From: Haliea sp.
GTDB taxonomy: Bacteria; Pseudomonadota; Gammaproteobacteria; Pseudomonadales; Halieaceae
DNA: 64,000 bases
Direction of reading: 5' to 3'
Assembly (NCBI GenBank): GCA_016704305.1
Contig: JADJAL010000009.1
Span: forward strand, 62,001 to 126,000
Both the position numbers and the translations under genes were made by a program. Of this stretch, positions 55,041 to 63,865 are shown piece by piece. How positions within the stretch are numbered: position 1 is the stretch's first letter; each line of letters opens with the position of its first letter. The notes beneath the pieces are model-generated. The model searched no databases. It was not told the origin of the DNA and saw only the letters and a program-made list of their open reading frames with translations.

Positions 55041-57257
55041 TCAGTAGCTATACCGCACCGTGACCCCATACGTGCGCGGCGCCTGCAGCCATTCGGCTTC
55101 GGTGCCGGAGTACGCGATGGGTGCGGCAGTCAGTGATGAATAGGCCTCGTCCGTCGCATTCTTCACCCACAGCGCTGCGTCCCACTCCGTATTGCGCCAT
55201 CCGAGACGAACATTCACCAGCGTCTGGTCCTGCTCCGCGCTCGCAGGCTGGTAGGTGGGATTGTTGAAATGGTCGCTCATGAAGCTGTAGTCGCCGCGCA
55301 GGTAGGTCACGCCGTCCGCCAGCGGCAGGAGCAGGGTGGCCGAGATATTGCCAGTCCAGTCGGGCGCATACGGTACTTCGAAGTCGAGCGCTTCCAGTTC
55401 GCCCTCCGTGTATTGCGCGTCCAGGTACTGCAGGCCGCCGCTCAGCAGCAGGAAATCCCAGGGTGCGGCGTTGACGCTCAGATCCACGCCACTGCTGGTC
55501 CCCTGGGCGGCGTTGCTGACAAACGTGCCGACGCCGGTCGACTGCTGGGCGAGAAACTGCAGCTCATCAAACTCTGTGTAAAACGCGCTGGCATTGACTT
55601 GCAGCCGGTTGTCCAGCCACTGTGATTTGATGCCGAGTTCATAGTTGGTGGTGTCTTCGTCGTCAAACTCGCGTTGCGCGCCTTCACCGGCAACGCCGTT
55701 GAAACCGCCTGATTTTGAGCCGGTCGTTATCGAGGTAAACAGCATGGTCTCGTCTGTCATGAACCAGGTCAGGTTGGCGAGCCAGGTAAAGCCGTCGGCG
55801 TTGCGGTGGAAGTCGTTGTCGACCGGGGCAAAGGCGCGCTGCACCAGTGCGCCACCGACCGCAGCGGCCGCGGCCGTGGAGTAAGGCCCGCTGCAGCGGT
55901 CTGCCGATTTGTCCTCGCGCGTATAGCGCAGGCCCAGCGTTGTCGCCCACTGCTCGGTGATGTTGTAGGTGGTCTGGCCGAACGTCGCGAACGACTCGGT
56001 TGTCCATTTGTTGTCGAGGAACACCGTGTCACCGGGTTGCGCCAGTACGCCGAACGCGGGGCCCAATCCGGTTTGCGCGCCGCCCACCGCGATCATGTCC
56101 TCGCCGACGATGACGCCAGCGTCACCGCTGCCGCCACGCGTCAGTTGTTCCCACGCATAGAACGAGCCCAGCATGTACTGCAGCGGCCCGTCCAGGTCAC
56201 TGGTCAGGCGCAGCTCCTGTGTCCACAGTTCGCCCGTGTACTTGTCATCCACGACGGCCAGTATCGACAGGTCGGAGCGGTCGGCGTCGGTTGACGATTT
56301 GTAGTCGTACTTATTCCACGACGAGAGCGAGGTCAGGGTGGCGGTGTCGAATTCATAGTCGAGCTTGATATTCGCGGCGTCGGACTGCAGATCGAAGTTG
56401 GAGTCGACATCGACGTTGTTCTTGTAGTCGAACGCGTCATTCTTCGGCACCGGCAGACCCTGGGCGATCAGTTGATCGGTGACTGCAGCGGTCTGGGTGG
56501 CGTCGGCGCCGCAGCAACTGGTGTTGCGATCTACGTGGCTGGCGGTCAGTTGCGCGGTGAGCTCTTCGGTCGGTTGCCACAGTAATTTGCTGCGTATGTT
56601 CCAGTCCTTGGCCGCATTGAGATCGTCGCCGGTATCACTTTCCAGCCAACCGTCGTATTCATGCCAGCTGCCGGAGAGCAGGTAGGCCACTGAATCGCTG
56701 ATCGGCCCGGTGACCGAACCTTCGTATTTTTGCAGGGAGTAATCGCCGAGAGAGGCCTCGACATAACCCTCGGTCTCCTCCCTGTTGGGCGATTTCGTGA
56801 TGACGCTGACCACGCCGGCATTGCTGTTTTTGCCGTACAGGGTGCCCTGCGGCCCCTGCAGCACCTCGATGCGTTCGATATCGGTCAGGTCGGACATGCC
56901 GAGGCCGGAGCGCCCCATGTAGACGCCGTCGACGATAAACGCCACCGAGGCTTCCAGCGAAGGATCGTTCTGGCTGGTGCCGAAGCCGCGAATGCGCAGC
57001 GCGGAAGCAAACGGATTGATGTTGGTGCTGACCGTCAATGCCGGCACCAACGCCGCCACGTCGACAATATCGTTGATGCCCGCTTCCTGTATCGTGTTGG
57101 CGGAAAGCGCATTCACCGTCACGGGAATATCCTGCAGGCTCTCGGCGCGCTTGGTGGCAGTCACGATGACTTCCTCCAGCGCAGCATGCTGGGCAAGTAC
57201 CGCATTGCTGGACAGCCAGAGTGCGATGGCTGTGACTGTTGTTTGCAATATGCGCAT
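55041..57257 (-). CDS. TonB-dependent receptor (TonB 2)
   Basis: 738 residues, intact. Signal peptide MRILQTTVTAIALWLSSNAVLAQ, TonB box LEEVIVTATKRAESLQDIP, plug with ALRIRGFGTSQND, GVYMGRSGLGMSDLTDIERIEVLQGPQGTLYGKNS, barrel ending in YGVTVRYSY. Same catabolic TonB subfamily as TonB 1 but outside the TetR operator set. Divergent from the haloalkane dehalogenase gene. Confidence 0.92.
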   Translation of the reverse strand: MRILQTTVTAIALWLSSNAVLAQHAALEEVIVTATKRAESLQDIPVTVNALSANTIQEAGINDIVDVAALVPALTVSTNINPFASALRIRGFGTSQNDPSLEASVAFIVDGVYMGRSGLGMSDLTDIERIEVLQGPQGTLYGKNSNAGVVSVITKSPNREETEGYVEASLGDYSLQKYEGSVTGPISDSVAYLLSGSWHEYDGWLESDTGDDLNAAKDWNIRSKLLWQPTEELTAQLTASHVDRNTSCCGADATQTAAVTDQLIAQGLPVPKNDAFDYKNNVDVDSNFDLQSDAANIKLDYEFDTATLTSLSSWNKYDYKSSTDADRSDLSILAVVDDKYTGELWTQELRLTSDLDGPLQYMLGSFYAWEQLTRGGSGDAGVIVGEDMIAVGGAQTGLGPAFGVLAQPGDTVFLDNKWTTESFATFGQTTYNITEQWATTLGLRYTREDKSADRCSGPYSTAAAAAVGGALVQRAFAPVDNDFHRNADGFTWLANLTWFMTDETMLFTSITTGSKSGGFNGVAGEGAQREFDDEDTTNYELGIKSQWLDNRLQVNASAFYTEFDELQFLAQQSTGVGTFVSNAAQGTSSGVDLSVNAAPWDFLLLSGGLQYLDAQYTEGELEALDFEVPYAPDWTGNISATLLLPLADGVTYLRGDYSFMSDHFNNPTYQPASAEQDQTLVNVRLGWRNTEWDAALWVKNATDEAYSSLTAAPIAYSGTEAEWLQAPRTYGVTVRYSY

Positions 57258-57456
57258 GCTGGCTCTTCCCTTATGGTTTTATGGAAACTCAGCCCGAGAA
57301 ATCAGCACAAACCGTGCCTTGAATATAATGACACATATTATGCAAATAAATAGCCGATTCAAGCGCTAGTTCGTTTATTTCTGGCGCTATTCGATATGTC
57401 ACGGCCGGACGGAAGCCCTGGTTGCCAGCACCGTGCGGCGGCAGCTTCTACCTAAG

Positions 57457-57473
57457 TGGCATATATTGTGCCA
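57457..57473. promoter_or_regulatory. candidate operator palindrome before haloalkane dehalogenase gene
   Basis: TGGCA and TGCCA separated by seven bases, 75 bases before the dehalogenase start, in the 290-base divergent region with TonB 2. The rest of the region is AT-rich; no other gene seen there. Confidence 0.4.
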
Positions 57474-57548
57474 ATATAAACACCGTGATAGTTTGGCTTG
57501 CCGCGCAGGTCATTGCTCCGGTTATCGCACAGCACAGAGGCATCCACC

Positions 57549-58544
57549 ATGCAGTTTTTTCGTACCCCGGATGAGCGCTTCGAGAATCTCGCCGATTACT
57601 CCTTCGCACCCCATTACCTGCAAATTGCCGACACCGAGGGCGGCGAGCTGCGCATGCATTACCTGGATGAAGGCGCGAAGGACGGCCCGGTGGTCCTGTT
57701 GCTGCACGGCCAGCCAACCTGGTCGTACCTGTATCGCCATATGATTCCACCGCTGGTAGCCGCGGGATTTCGCGTACTCGCGCCAGACCTGATTGGCTTC
57801 GGGCGCTCCGACAAGCCTACGAGCACGCAGGACTACACCTATGCCCGGCACATCAGCTGGATGAGTGAATGGCTCCTCGCGCTGGATCTTCGCGGTATTA
57901 CCGTGTTTTTCCAGGACTGGGGCAGCCTGATCGGGCTGCGCCTGGTGGCCGCTTATCCCGAGCGCTTCGATCATGTGGTGCTTGCAAATGGCGGCCTGCC
58001 TACAAGTATGGTGCCGGCGCAGTACACCGCGTATCTCAAGGAGGCCTACCTGACGTTGCCAGTGGTAAAGGCAGAAGAACTCGGCGCGCGTTTTCGCGAT
58101 ACCAGCGGCATTCCCGGCTTTCTGTACTGGCGTAAATTTTGTGCCGAGAGCCCCCAACTCGATATCGGAAACCTGATGGCCGCTATTTCCACCACGCCGA
58201 TAACCGCCGAGGTCGAGAGGGCCTATCGCGCGCCATTCCCGGACCAGGAATACCTGGCGGGCGCGCGCAGGTTCCCCAGCCTGGTGCCGGTGTTTCGGGA
58301 CGAACCCGAGGTCGAGGAGAATACAGCGGCCTGGGAGGTGCTGCGCCGCTTCGATAAACCGTTCATGCTGGCGTTTTCCGACAACGACCCGGTGACGGCG
58401 GGTGGCGACAAAAAATTCCTGGCGGAGGTGCCGGGCGCGCAAGGTGTCAAACACCGCACCATCACCAACGCAGGGCACTTTTTACAGGAGGATCAACCGG
58501 CACAGTGCGTGCAGGCGATCCTGGATATCACCGGTCGCGCGTGA
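57549..58544 (+). CDS. dhmA: haloalkane dehalogenase
   Basis: 331 residues, alpha/beta hydrolase of haloalkane dehalogenase subfamily HLD-I. Seen: oxyanion LHGQPTWSYLYR, PDLIGFGRSDKP, nucleophile and halide-binding Trp in FFQDWGSLIG, acid region SDNDPVTAGGD, His in NAGHFLQED. It cleaves carbon-halogen bonds to an alcohol and halide. Start at ATG 57549. The last 30 residues are repeated as a remnant at about 60930. The symbol is a guess from subfamily resemblance. Confidence 0.85.
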   Translation: MQFFRTPDERFENLADYSFAPHYLQIADTEGGELRMHYLDEGAKDGPVVLLLHGQPTWSYLYRHMIPPLVAAGFRVLAPDLIGFGRSDKPTSTQDYTYARHISWMSEWLLALDLRGITVFFQDWGSLIGLRLVAAYPERFDHVVLANGGLPTSMVPAQYTAYLKEAYLTLPVVKAEELGARFRDTSGIPGFLYWRKFCAESPQLDIGNLMAAISTTPITAEVERAYRAPFPDQEYLAGARRFPSLVPVFRDEPEVEENTAAWEVLRRFDKPFMLAFSDNDPVTAGGDKKFLAEVPGAQGVKHRTITNAGHFLQEDQPAQCVQAILDITGRA

Positions 58545-58719
58545 CTACACTCAGACCATAGCAAGAAAAGACCGGGTACAGGGCTTACAAAAAGGCGTCC
58601 AAGACCGTTAGAGTGCTACCCCAATTGACGGTCGCTTGCCCGAATCGGGAGCGTACACAAATTCGTTACCTGTCATCGCAGGTGTAACCCTGACATATTC
58701 ATCAACGGAGAAAAGTCTC

Positions 58720-59280
58720 ATGCAGCGAATTAGCCGAACCGTCTTTACGTTATTGATGGCCGCCCTGACTACAGCGTTCCTGGCCACTCCCCACCCTGCG
58801 CAGGCCGCCGATGTGGCGCAAATCGAACGCGACGCGATCGCTGCCCTCGCTAAATTGTACGACACAACCCCTGCGGCCAAGGTGCTCGGCGACAAGGCAA
58901 AAGCCATTTTGGTGTTCCCGAGCATTCTTAAAGCCGGTTTGATTATCGGCGGCCAGGGTGGCAATGGCGCCTTGTTTGTCGATGGTAAAGTGGTGGGCTT
59001 TTACAATACGGCGGCGGCTTCCTACGGACTGCAGGCCGGAGCGCAGGAGTTTGCTTATGCCATGTTCCTGATGACCGACTCTGCCATTGAGTCCGTTAAA
59101 AAAGCAGATGGCTGGGAAGTGGGGGTTGGGCCCAGCCTGGTGCTTGTAGACGAGGGTGTCGCCAAATCGCTGACCACCACAACCGCCAAGGATGACGTCT
59201 ATGCATTCATCTTTGGCCAAAAGGGTTTGATGGCCGGTATCGGTATACAGGGGTCGAAGATCACCAAAATCAATCCCTGA
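58720..59280 (+). CDS. lipid-binding SYLF/YSC84 domain protein, secreted
   Basis: 186 residues with signal MQRISRTVFTLLMAALTTAFLATPHPAQA. SYLF pattern: LYDTTPAAKVLGDKAKAILVFPSILKAGLIIGGQGGNGALFVDGKVVGFYNTAAASYGLQAG and GQKGLMAGIGIQGSKITKI. Periplasmic lipid- or envelope-associated role in the family. GGAGA upstream. Confidence 0.92.
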   Translation: MQRISRTVFTLLMAALTTAFLATPHPAQAADVAQIERDAIAALAKLYDTTPAAKVLGDKAKAILVFPSILKAGLIIGGQGGNGALFVDGKVVGFYNTAAASYGLQAGAQEFAYAMFLMTDSAIESVKKADGWEVGVGPSLVLVDEGVAKSLTTTTAKDDVYAFIFGQKGLMAGIGIQGSKITKINP

Positions 59281-59313
59281 TTCAGGGGCATCGACCGAGC
59301 AGACACTTTCTCT

Positions 59314-59336
59314 CCCGCAGGTCAGTAACCCTGCGG
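59314..59336. terminator. possible bidirectional terminator hairpin
   Basis: CCCGCAGG and CCTGCGGG with a seven-base loop, between the convergent SYLF gene and the gene at 59322; overlaps the latter's stop. The T-run is weak on both sides. Confidence 0.4.
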
Positions 59337-59960
59337 GGGTTGCACTGCGATATAGGCCACGCCACCGCTTGAGTAGACCTGGTTGTACCAGCTGCTTCCG
59401 CAGTTGTAGTAGGTGATGCCGTTGATCGCCTGTACCGCAGGCGTGCAGGGCAGGGCGGAAATGGGCGCAGTGGACTGCACATAGTCCTCATCCGACGACT
59501 CCGCAATCGCTACCACAGCGCCCCCGACGACCGCGCCGACCAACAGCGCCTCGCCTTCATCCCAATCATCGTCGCAGCAACCATCCCAGTCGTCATCGAT
59601 TTCATCTTCGTAGAAGTCCTGTCGGTCTTCCCGTGCGTCGTCGTATCGATCCTGCCGATTTTGCTGGTTGCTGTCATACTGCGACTGACGGTTTTGCTGA
59701 TTGGTGTCATGTTGTGTTTGCCGACCTTCCTGCGACTGGTAGCGCTGTGCCGGGGCCTGTTCCCTACGCTGGCTGCCCGCATTGGAACGCGCCTCCGCGC
59801 CGCCACGTGATGAAAAACCGCCACTTGCGGCCGCGCCACCCCGAGAGAATCCGCCGCCTCCGCCTCGGCCGCCTCGAGCCTCGGCATCATGGAAGCTTGC
59901 TGCAACAAACAGCACTGCGCTTATGAGCGCAATCAATTGAATCGAATGCCGGGAATTCAT
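59322..59960 (-). CDS. secreted low-complexity protein (Gly/Arg then Gln/Asp repeats)
   Basis: 212 residues. Signal MNSRHSIQLIALISAVLFVAASFHDAEA, a GGRGGGGGF stretch, a Gln/Asn/Arg/Tyr repeat (NQQNRQSQYDS / NQQNRQDRYDD), a very acidic part with CCDDDWDEG, a short hydrophobic GAVVGGAVVAIA, and a C-terminus with GITYYNCGSSWYN, similar to the small DUF6515-like repeat domain. Overlaps the upstream gene's stop by four bases. Envelope role likely; unknown function. Confidence 0.75.
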   Translation of the reverse strand: MNSRHSIQLIALISAVLFVAASFHDAEARGGRGGGGGFSRGGAAASGGFSSRGGAEARSNAGSQRREQAPAQRYQSQEGRQTQHDTNQQNRQSQYDSNQQNRQDRYDDAREDRQDFYEDEIDDDWDGCCDDDWDEGEALLVGAVVGGAVVAIAESSDEDYVQSTAPISALPCTPAVQAINGITYYNCGSSWYNQVYSSGGVAYIAVQPPQGY

Positions 59961-60784
59961 GGCGTTTCTCCTGTCTGCGCCGCCGGTACCTGCTGCTTGC
60001 GAGCCGTCTCGATGTAATTGGCCAGAAACTCTATGCGCTGTGCGTCCTTCGGCGGCTGGAACTCAAATTTGCCCTCGGGCACCGTCGGGGAGAAGTTCCA
60101 GTCGGAGAACTCGGCCCAGAACTGTGGTGCACCCTCTTCGAGCTTGTAAGTGATCACAACACGCTGTATCAGTGGCTCCTCGCCGCGCGCAATCCACATT
60201 TGAAAGTCGACGTCAGCGCCGCGCCCCGCGAGGTGGTCGCTCGGCACGCCGCTGCCAGCCGTTTCTTCAACGTAATCCAGTTGCTGCACGCGGCGCTTCA
60301 AATCCGCGGGGAACTCGCGCACCAGCAGCATGGCCAACGGCATACGCATCCGCAGGTCGCGCACGAAGTGCTTGATGGCGGCATCGACATCTCCGCTAAT
60401 TGCCGAGCGGGCATAGACGTTGTTTGCGTGATCATAGGCAGTCAGGTTCTTGCCGTCGAAGACCACCGTGCTCTGCTTGCCGTCACTGCGCTCGACATCG
60501 ACCCGCAACTGATTGGGACGATTGACCAGCACCTGGCGCCGGTCTCCAAATTCGATCTTCTGCCCGTTCGCCTGCACGGTATCGTAACCATTGCGAATCG
60601 TTACACTGAATCGCTCCGCGTCGGCCATGTGCTGTGCGGCACGCTGCAGGATCATCATCGCATCAGGATCAACGAGCGGCTGTTCCGGCTCCTGTGCAGT
60701 GGCGGGAGCGAGATACGACATGAACAGGAAAAAGCAGGACACCCAGCTTCTCCGGGACACAGAAAAGACCTCACTGACGCGCAT
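59957..60784 (-). CDS. DUF2092 family secreted protein (LolA-like fold)
   Basis: 275 residues from ATG 60784 with GAGGAG upstream. Signal SWVSCFFLFMSYLAPATAQ, then ALQRAAQH-type start (MMILQRAAQHMADAERFSVTIRNGYD), VVFDGKNLTAYDHANNVYA and a C-terminal NFSPTVPEGKFEFQPPKDAQ, typical of DUF2092. Probably periplasmic; cotranscribed with the low-complexity protein. Confidence 0.88.
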   Translation of the reverse strand: MRVSEVFSVSRRSWVSCFFLFMSYLAPATAQEPEQPLVDPDAMMILQRAAQHMADAERFSVTIRNGYDTVQANGQKIEFGDRRQVLVNRPNQLRVDVERSDGKQSTVVFDGKNLTAYDHANNVYARSAISGDVDAAIKHFVRDLRMRMPLAMLLVREFPADLKRRVQQLDYVEETAGSGVPSDHLAGRGADVDFQMWIARGEEPLIQRVVITYKLEEGAPQFWAEFSDWNFSPTVPEGKFEFQPPKDAQRIEFLANYIETARKQQVPAAQTGETP

Positions 60785-60928
60785 CGCAAGCTCCTCATAC
60801 TGGCGCGGACGGAAATCGACCGCGGCAAGAACCGTATGCTTATACACTAAAAATCAATCATGCACGGCAGTGATTACTTGATCCCGGTCAAGTTTGGTGC
60901 AGGTGCCAGGTGCGCGCTTGTTGTTGCG

Positions 60929-61018
60929 AATCGCACGATCATTAACGCAGGACACTTTTTACAGGAGGATCAGCCGGCACAACGCGTGCAGGTGATTCTG
61001 GATATCACTGGCGGCCTC
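60929..61018 (+). pseudogene. remnant of haloalkane dehalogenase C-terminus
   Basis: Encodes RTIINAGHFLQEDQPAQ then RVQVILDITG, about 28 residues nearly identical to the end of the dehalogenase at 58450-58540. No start, no upstream homology. Followed by a run of 11 G (61020-61030). Confidence 0.8.
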
Positions 61019-61069
61019 CGGGGGGGGGGGATTAGATGAGGACCACAGGCCGTTGACCTCGCCGATCGA

Positions 61070-61663
61070 CTACACGCCCAACGCGATGTGCGCAAGTGCC
61101 GCCACCAGCGCGATGGCCAGCGCAACCACGATTCTCGGTCCGCCCGCGATAAACCAGGGCGAGGCGGGGAAGGCAAAGGTCTTTTCCAGCGAGGCCAGCT
61201 TGAGATTGTGATGCTCGCTGCCGACGGTGGCGGGTAGTATTTCCATCAGGTCGCGGCGGCTGCGGTAGCGAATCATGCCGGCTGCGCCCCAGTTGTCGAA
61301 GTCATTGCAGGCAACGTCTTCCACGTTGCCACTGGCAGCGTTTGCGATCATCACCGGGTGGCCCGCCCTGCGCAGCAACGCGCCCAGGAAAATTTTTTGA
61401 TAGCGCGCCAGGTTTTTGCGCGCTTCCCGTTTCGGTGATCTCAGATGCAGGAGATTGACCATCACAAAGTCCCTGCCGTCATCGGCAAGCAGGAATTTAC
61501 GCAGGTTTTCCGTCTGCGCATTCGTCCAGCCTTCATCGTCGTTGAACAGGCGCATCGTGGCTTCAACTTCAGCCGGCGTGACCTTTTTCTTGAAGCCGAC
61601 ATACCAACACCAGAATAGCGCGTAGGTCACTGCGGCCGTTATCCAGATCATTGCTGCGCCCAT
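61070..61663 (-). CDS. membrane protein of unknown function
   Basis: 197 residues. Hydrophobic segments at both ends (IWITAAVTYALFWCWYVGF and ALAIALVAALAHIALGV). The middle has NLLHLRSPKREARKNLARYQKIFLGALLRRAGHPVMI and FDNWGAAGMIRYRSRRDLMEIL, resembling the DUF1330-like/EthD-like ABM fold found in membrane-anchored forms. Function not assignable. Confidence 0.7.
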   Translation of the reverse strand: MGAAMIWITAAVTYALFWCWYVGFKKKVTPAEVEATMRLFNDDEGWTNAQTENLRKFLLADDGRDFVMVNLLHLRSPKREARKNLARYQKIFLGALLRRAGHPVMIANAASGNVEDVACNDFDNWGAAGMIRYRSRRDLMEILPATVGSEHHNLKLASLEKTFAFPASPWFIAGGPRIVVALAIALVAALAHIALGV

Positions 61664-61712
61664 GTCGCCTCCGGGAAATGCGGAAATTTACGCTGACGGT
61701 GACGCGCATGCT

Positions 61713-61731
61713 CACATAATGGCATTATGTG
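61713..61731. promoter_or_regulatory. candidate operator, 9+1+9 perfect palindrome
   Basis: CACATAATG and CATTATGTG around one G, in the divergent region between the genes at 61070-61663 and 61769-62497. Position and symmetry suit a repressor site. Confidence 0.5.
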
Positions 61732-61768
61732 TGTCAATAAAGTGCGCGCCCGCGCGGAAGGAGTCCAG

Positions 61769-62497
61769 ATGAAATGGTTGCTGAGAGTTTTCGCCGTGCT
61801 ACTGCTGTTGCTGGTGGTGGCATTCTGGTTCGTCTTCCTGAGTCCCCGACCGCCATTGACAACAGAACCGGCTGCATTGGCCGGCGATGGCAGCGCCATT
61901 GACTACTGTGCGCTGCCCGCATTGGATGGCAGCGGCAAGCAGGCGGCTGACATTCCCAAGGCGAACACGCCCGGTTGCGGCTACACCCATTTTCCACTGC
62001 CGATATTGGCTGAGTGCACCGAGCCGCTCGCCGCAGGAGTGCAGGATATTCGCGGCCTGTGGCGCGCCGTCGCAGGCGGCCACATCGGCCATGTGGAGCG
62101 CATAGAGCAGTGCGGCGGTCGCACGGTGATTACCACCGCCGGCATCATCCACGATTACGGCCCCAACAGCACTGCAGGTTGGAACACTGACGATACTGAG
62201 GGCTCGGTTGCCAGGGAATACTGCATGCGCACCTCGGCAAGCATGGTCTGGAATAACGGCGTGCTGGACTTTCACGCGTTGGGCTGGGGTCCTGTTGTCG
62301 TCAGGCGCTATCTGGAGGGTGAACAATTGGTCTGGGAGTACGCGGACGGCAGTGCGACGCGCATGGAGCGAATTTGCGCCCTGCCCGATGACCAAAGGTG
62401 CCCGCGCTCCGGGGCAAACGGTACGATTTGTTCTGACCTTGCGCCTACGAGCGCGCGCCACGTCGTGCAAACAGCGTATTACTTCGTCATCAAATAA
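61769..62497 (+). CDS. membrane-anchored hypothetical protein
   Basis: 242 residues from ATG 61769 (AAGGAG upstream). One N-terminal transmembrane helix (WLLRVFAVLLLLLVVAFWFVFL), then a soluble, cysteine-rich (about nine Cys) domain with DIRGLWRAVAGGHIGHVERIEQCGGRTVITTAGIIHDYGPNSTAG and ATRMERICALP. No family recognised. Its end overlaps the convergent gene at 62490 by eight bases. Confidence 0.75.
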   Translation: MKWLLRVFAVLLLLLVVAFWFVFLSPRPPLTTEPAALAGDGSAIDYCALPALDGSGKQAADIPKANTPGCGYTHFPLPILAECTEPLAAGVQDIRGLWRAVAGGHIGHVERIEQCGGRTVITTAGIIHDYGPNSTAGWNTDDTEGSVAREYCMRTSASMVWNNGVLDFHALGWGPVVVRRYLEGEQLVWEYADGSATRMERICALPDDQRCPRSGANGTICSDLAPTSARHVVQTAYYFVIK

Positions 62498-63647
62498 AAT
62501 TGTTGTCGAGCGTCACGCCCATGGTCGGCCATTCGCCGAGGATGATGGTCTGGTAGTTGGCAAAGCCGACGGCATCGCCATCGGTGATGCGGATGACGCA
62601 GTCGCGGATCTGGTGGATCTCCCTGGCGGTGTCGAATTGCGAGCAGTCCGGCAGGTATTCACCTTCCACATGCAGCTCGCCGCGCCAACTGCCGTGATGA
62701 AAGCCCTTGTAACCAAAATACAGGCCAGTGCCGAGATGAAAGCCGGTATTGCTGACCACCTCGATGCCGAGCGTGCGCACACTGCCATCCTGTTGGGTGA
62801 AATGCAGTTTGCCACCCTTGAGTCGCCGGTTGATCGGGTCGTAGGTCATTTCGGGTGCCAGTGATGTGAACGCAACGCGCGTGCCGTCCGGATTTTCTTC
62901 GCCGCCATGGAACACGGGGTCAAAGCCGGGGAAATTTACGTGCAAATAGAAATGGTGCAGCGAATATTGAGAGCCATCGGGCTTTTCGAAACGCATAGGA
63001 CTCCACAGGAAGTGCATCGGCAATTGCGAGGAATCAATGCCCGGCATCAGGTCGAGCGGTTCATTGCCCACACCGTAGCGCACGCCCCAGGAATGGTCGC
63101 GTGTCATGCACCAGTCTTCCGGGTTGATGTCATGTTTCACGCCATCCACTTTCACCCAGCCACTCGCGGTGCCCACCTGGTGGTAACGGCACAAATCGGT
63201 TTCAGTGCGGAAGCCGAAAACCTGGCGACGGAATTCGTGGTTTTCGAGGAAGGGTGGAATCACCGAGCCATCCAGCACGATGTCGAAACTGATCGGTTGC
63301 GTATCGTTTTCATCCAGGCGTATGCGGATTTTTTTCATCGGTTCGATGATGTCGTAATGGATCGGGCCAACGGCAATCAGGTCAGGCGTGGGGAACAGCA
63401 GGCGGCTGGCGCGCACTGTCCATTGCTCCACGCCACGCGACACGCCGGCATAGGCATCCATCACATTGCGGTTGAGGTATTTGCCAATGCCCCAGCCGAT
63501 CTGCAGCGAACCGTCTTTCCTGAAGATCGAGCCGCAGACTTTTTCGGTCCAGCTGCGATCGCTTTGGGATACGGCGGCGAAGGTATCGGCAATCTGGTGG
63601 TTGAAGCCTTCATCAGAAGGCACCAGCATGGAATCGGTGCGGGACAT
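62490..63647 (-). CDS. DUF7064/7065-like protein
   Basis: 385 residues from ATG 63647 (GGAG upstream). Beta-rich; segments TRDHSWGVRYGVGNEP, MHFLWSPMRFEKPDGSQYSLHHFYLHVNFPG and ITDGDAVGFANYQTIILG resemble the double-lipocalin-type DUF7064/7065 proteins found beside steroid and terpenoid genes in sphingomonads and marine gammaproteobacteria. Exact family from memory. No signal peptide. Confidence 0.6.
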   Translation of the reverse strand: MSRTDSMLVPSDEGFNHQIADTFAAVSQSDRSWTEKVCGSIFRKDGSLQIGWGIGKYLNRNVMDAYAGVSRGVEQWTVRASRLLFPTPDLIAVGPIHYDIIEPMKKIRIRLDENDTQPISFDIVLDGSVIPPFLENHEFRRQVFGFRTETDLCRYHQVGTASGWVKVDGVKHDINPEDWCMTRDHSWGVRYGVGNEPLDLMPGIDSSQLPMHFLWSPMRFEKPDGSQYSLHHFYLHVNFPGFDPVFHGGEENPDGTRVAFTSLAPEMTYDPINRRLKGGKLHFTQQDGSVRTLGIEVVSNTGFHLGTGLYFGYKGFHHGSWRGELHVEGEYLPDCSQFDTAREIHQIRDCVIRITDGDAVGFANYQTIILGEWPTMGVTLDNNFI

Positions 63648-63865
63648 GGAATCTCCAACGGGGGGAATGTTAAATGCGTGCCAGCCTAGCAGCTCGCGCA
63701 AGTCATCCACAAGCCAGTCAACGCCTGGAATTGTCGCGGCCCGCTGTCTTACTCTTGTGTTTCGGTGCATGTGCGTTCTTGCGTCAAACTGAGCGCCCAC
63801 CCGAGCGTCATTTTGCGGTAATACTTGACTACTATTCTGGCTGTTTTTGAGCGGAGTCAGTCACT

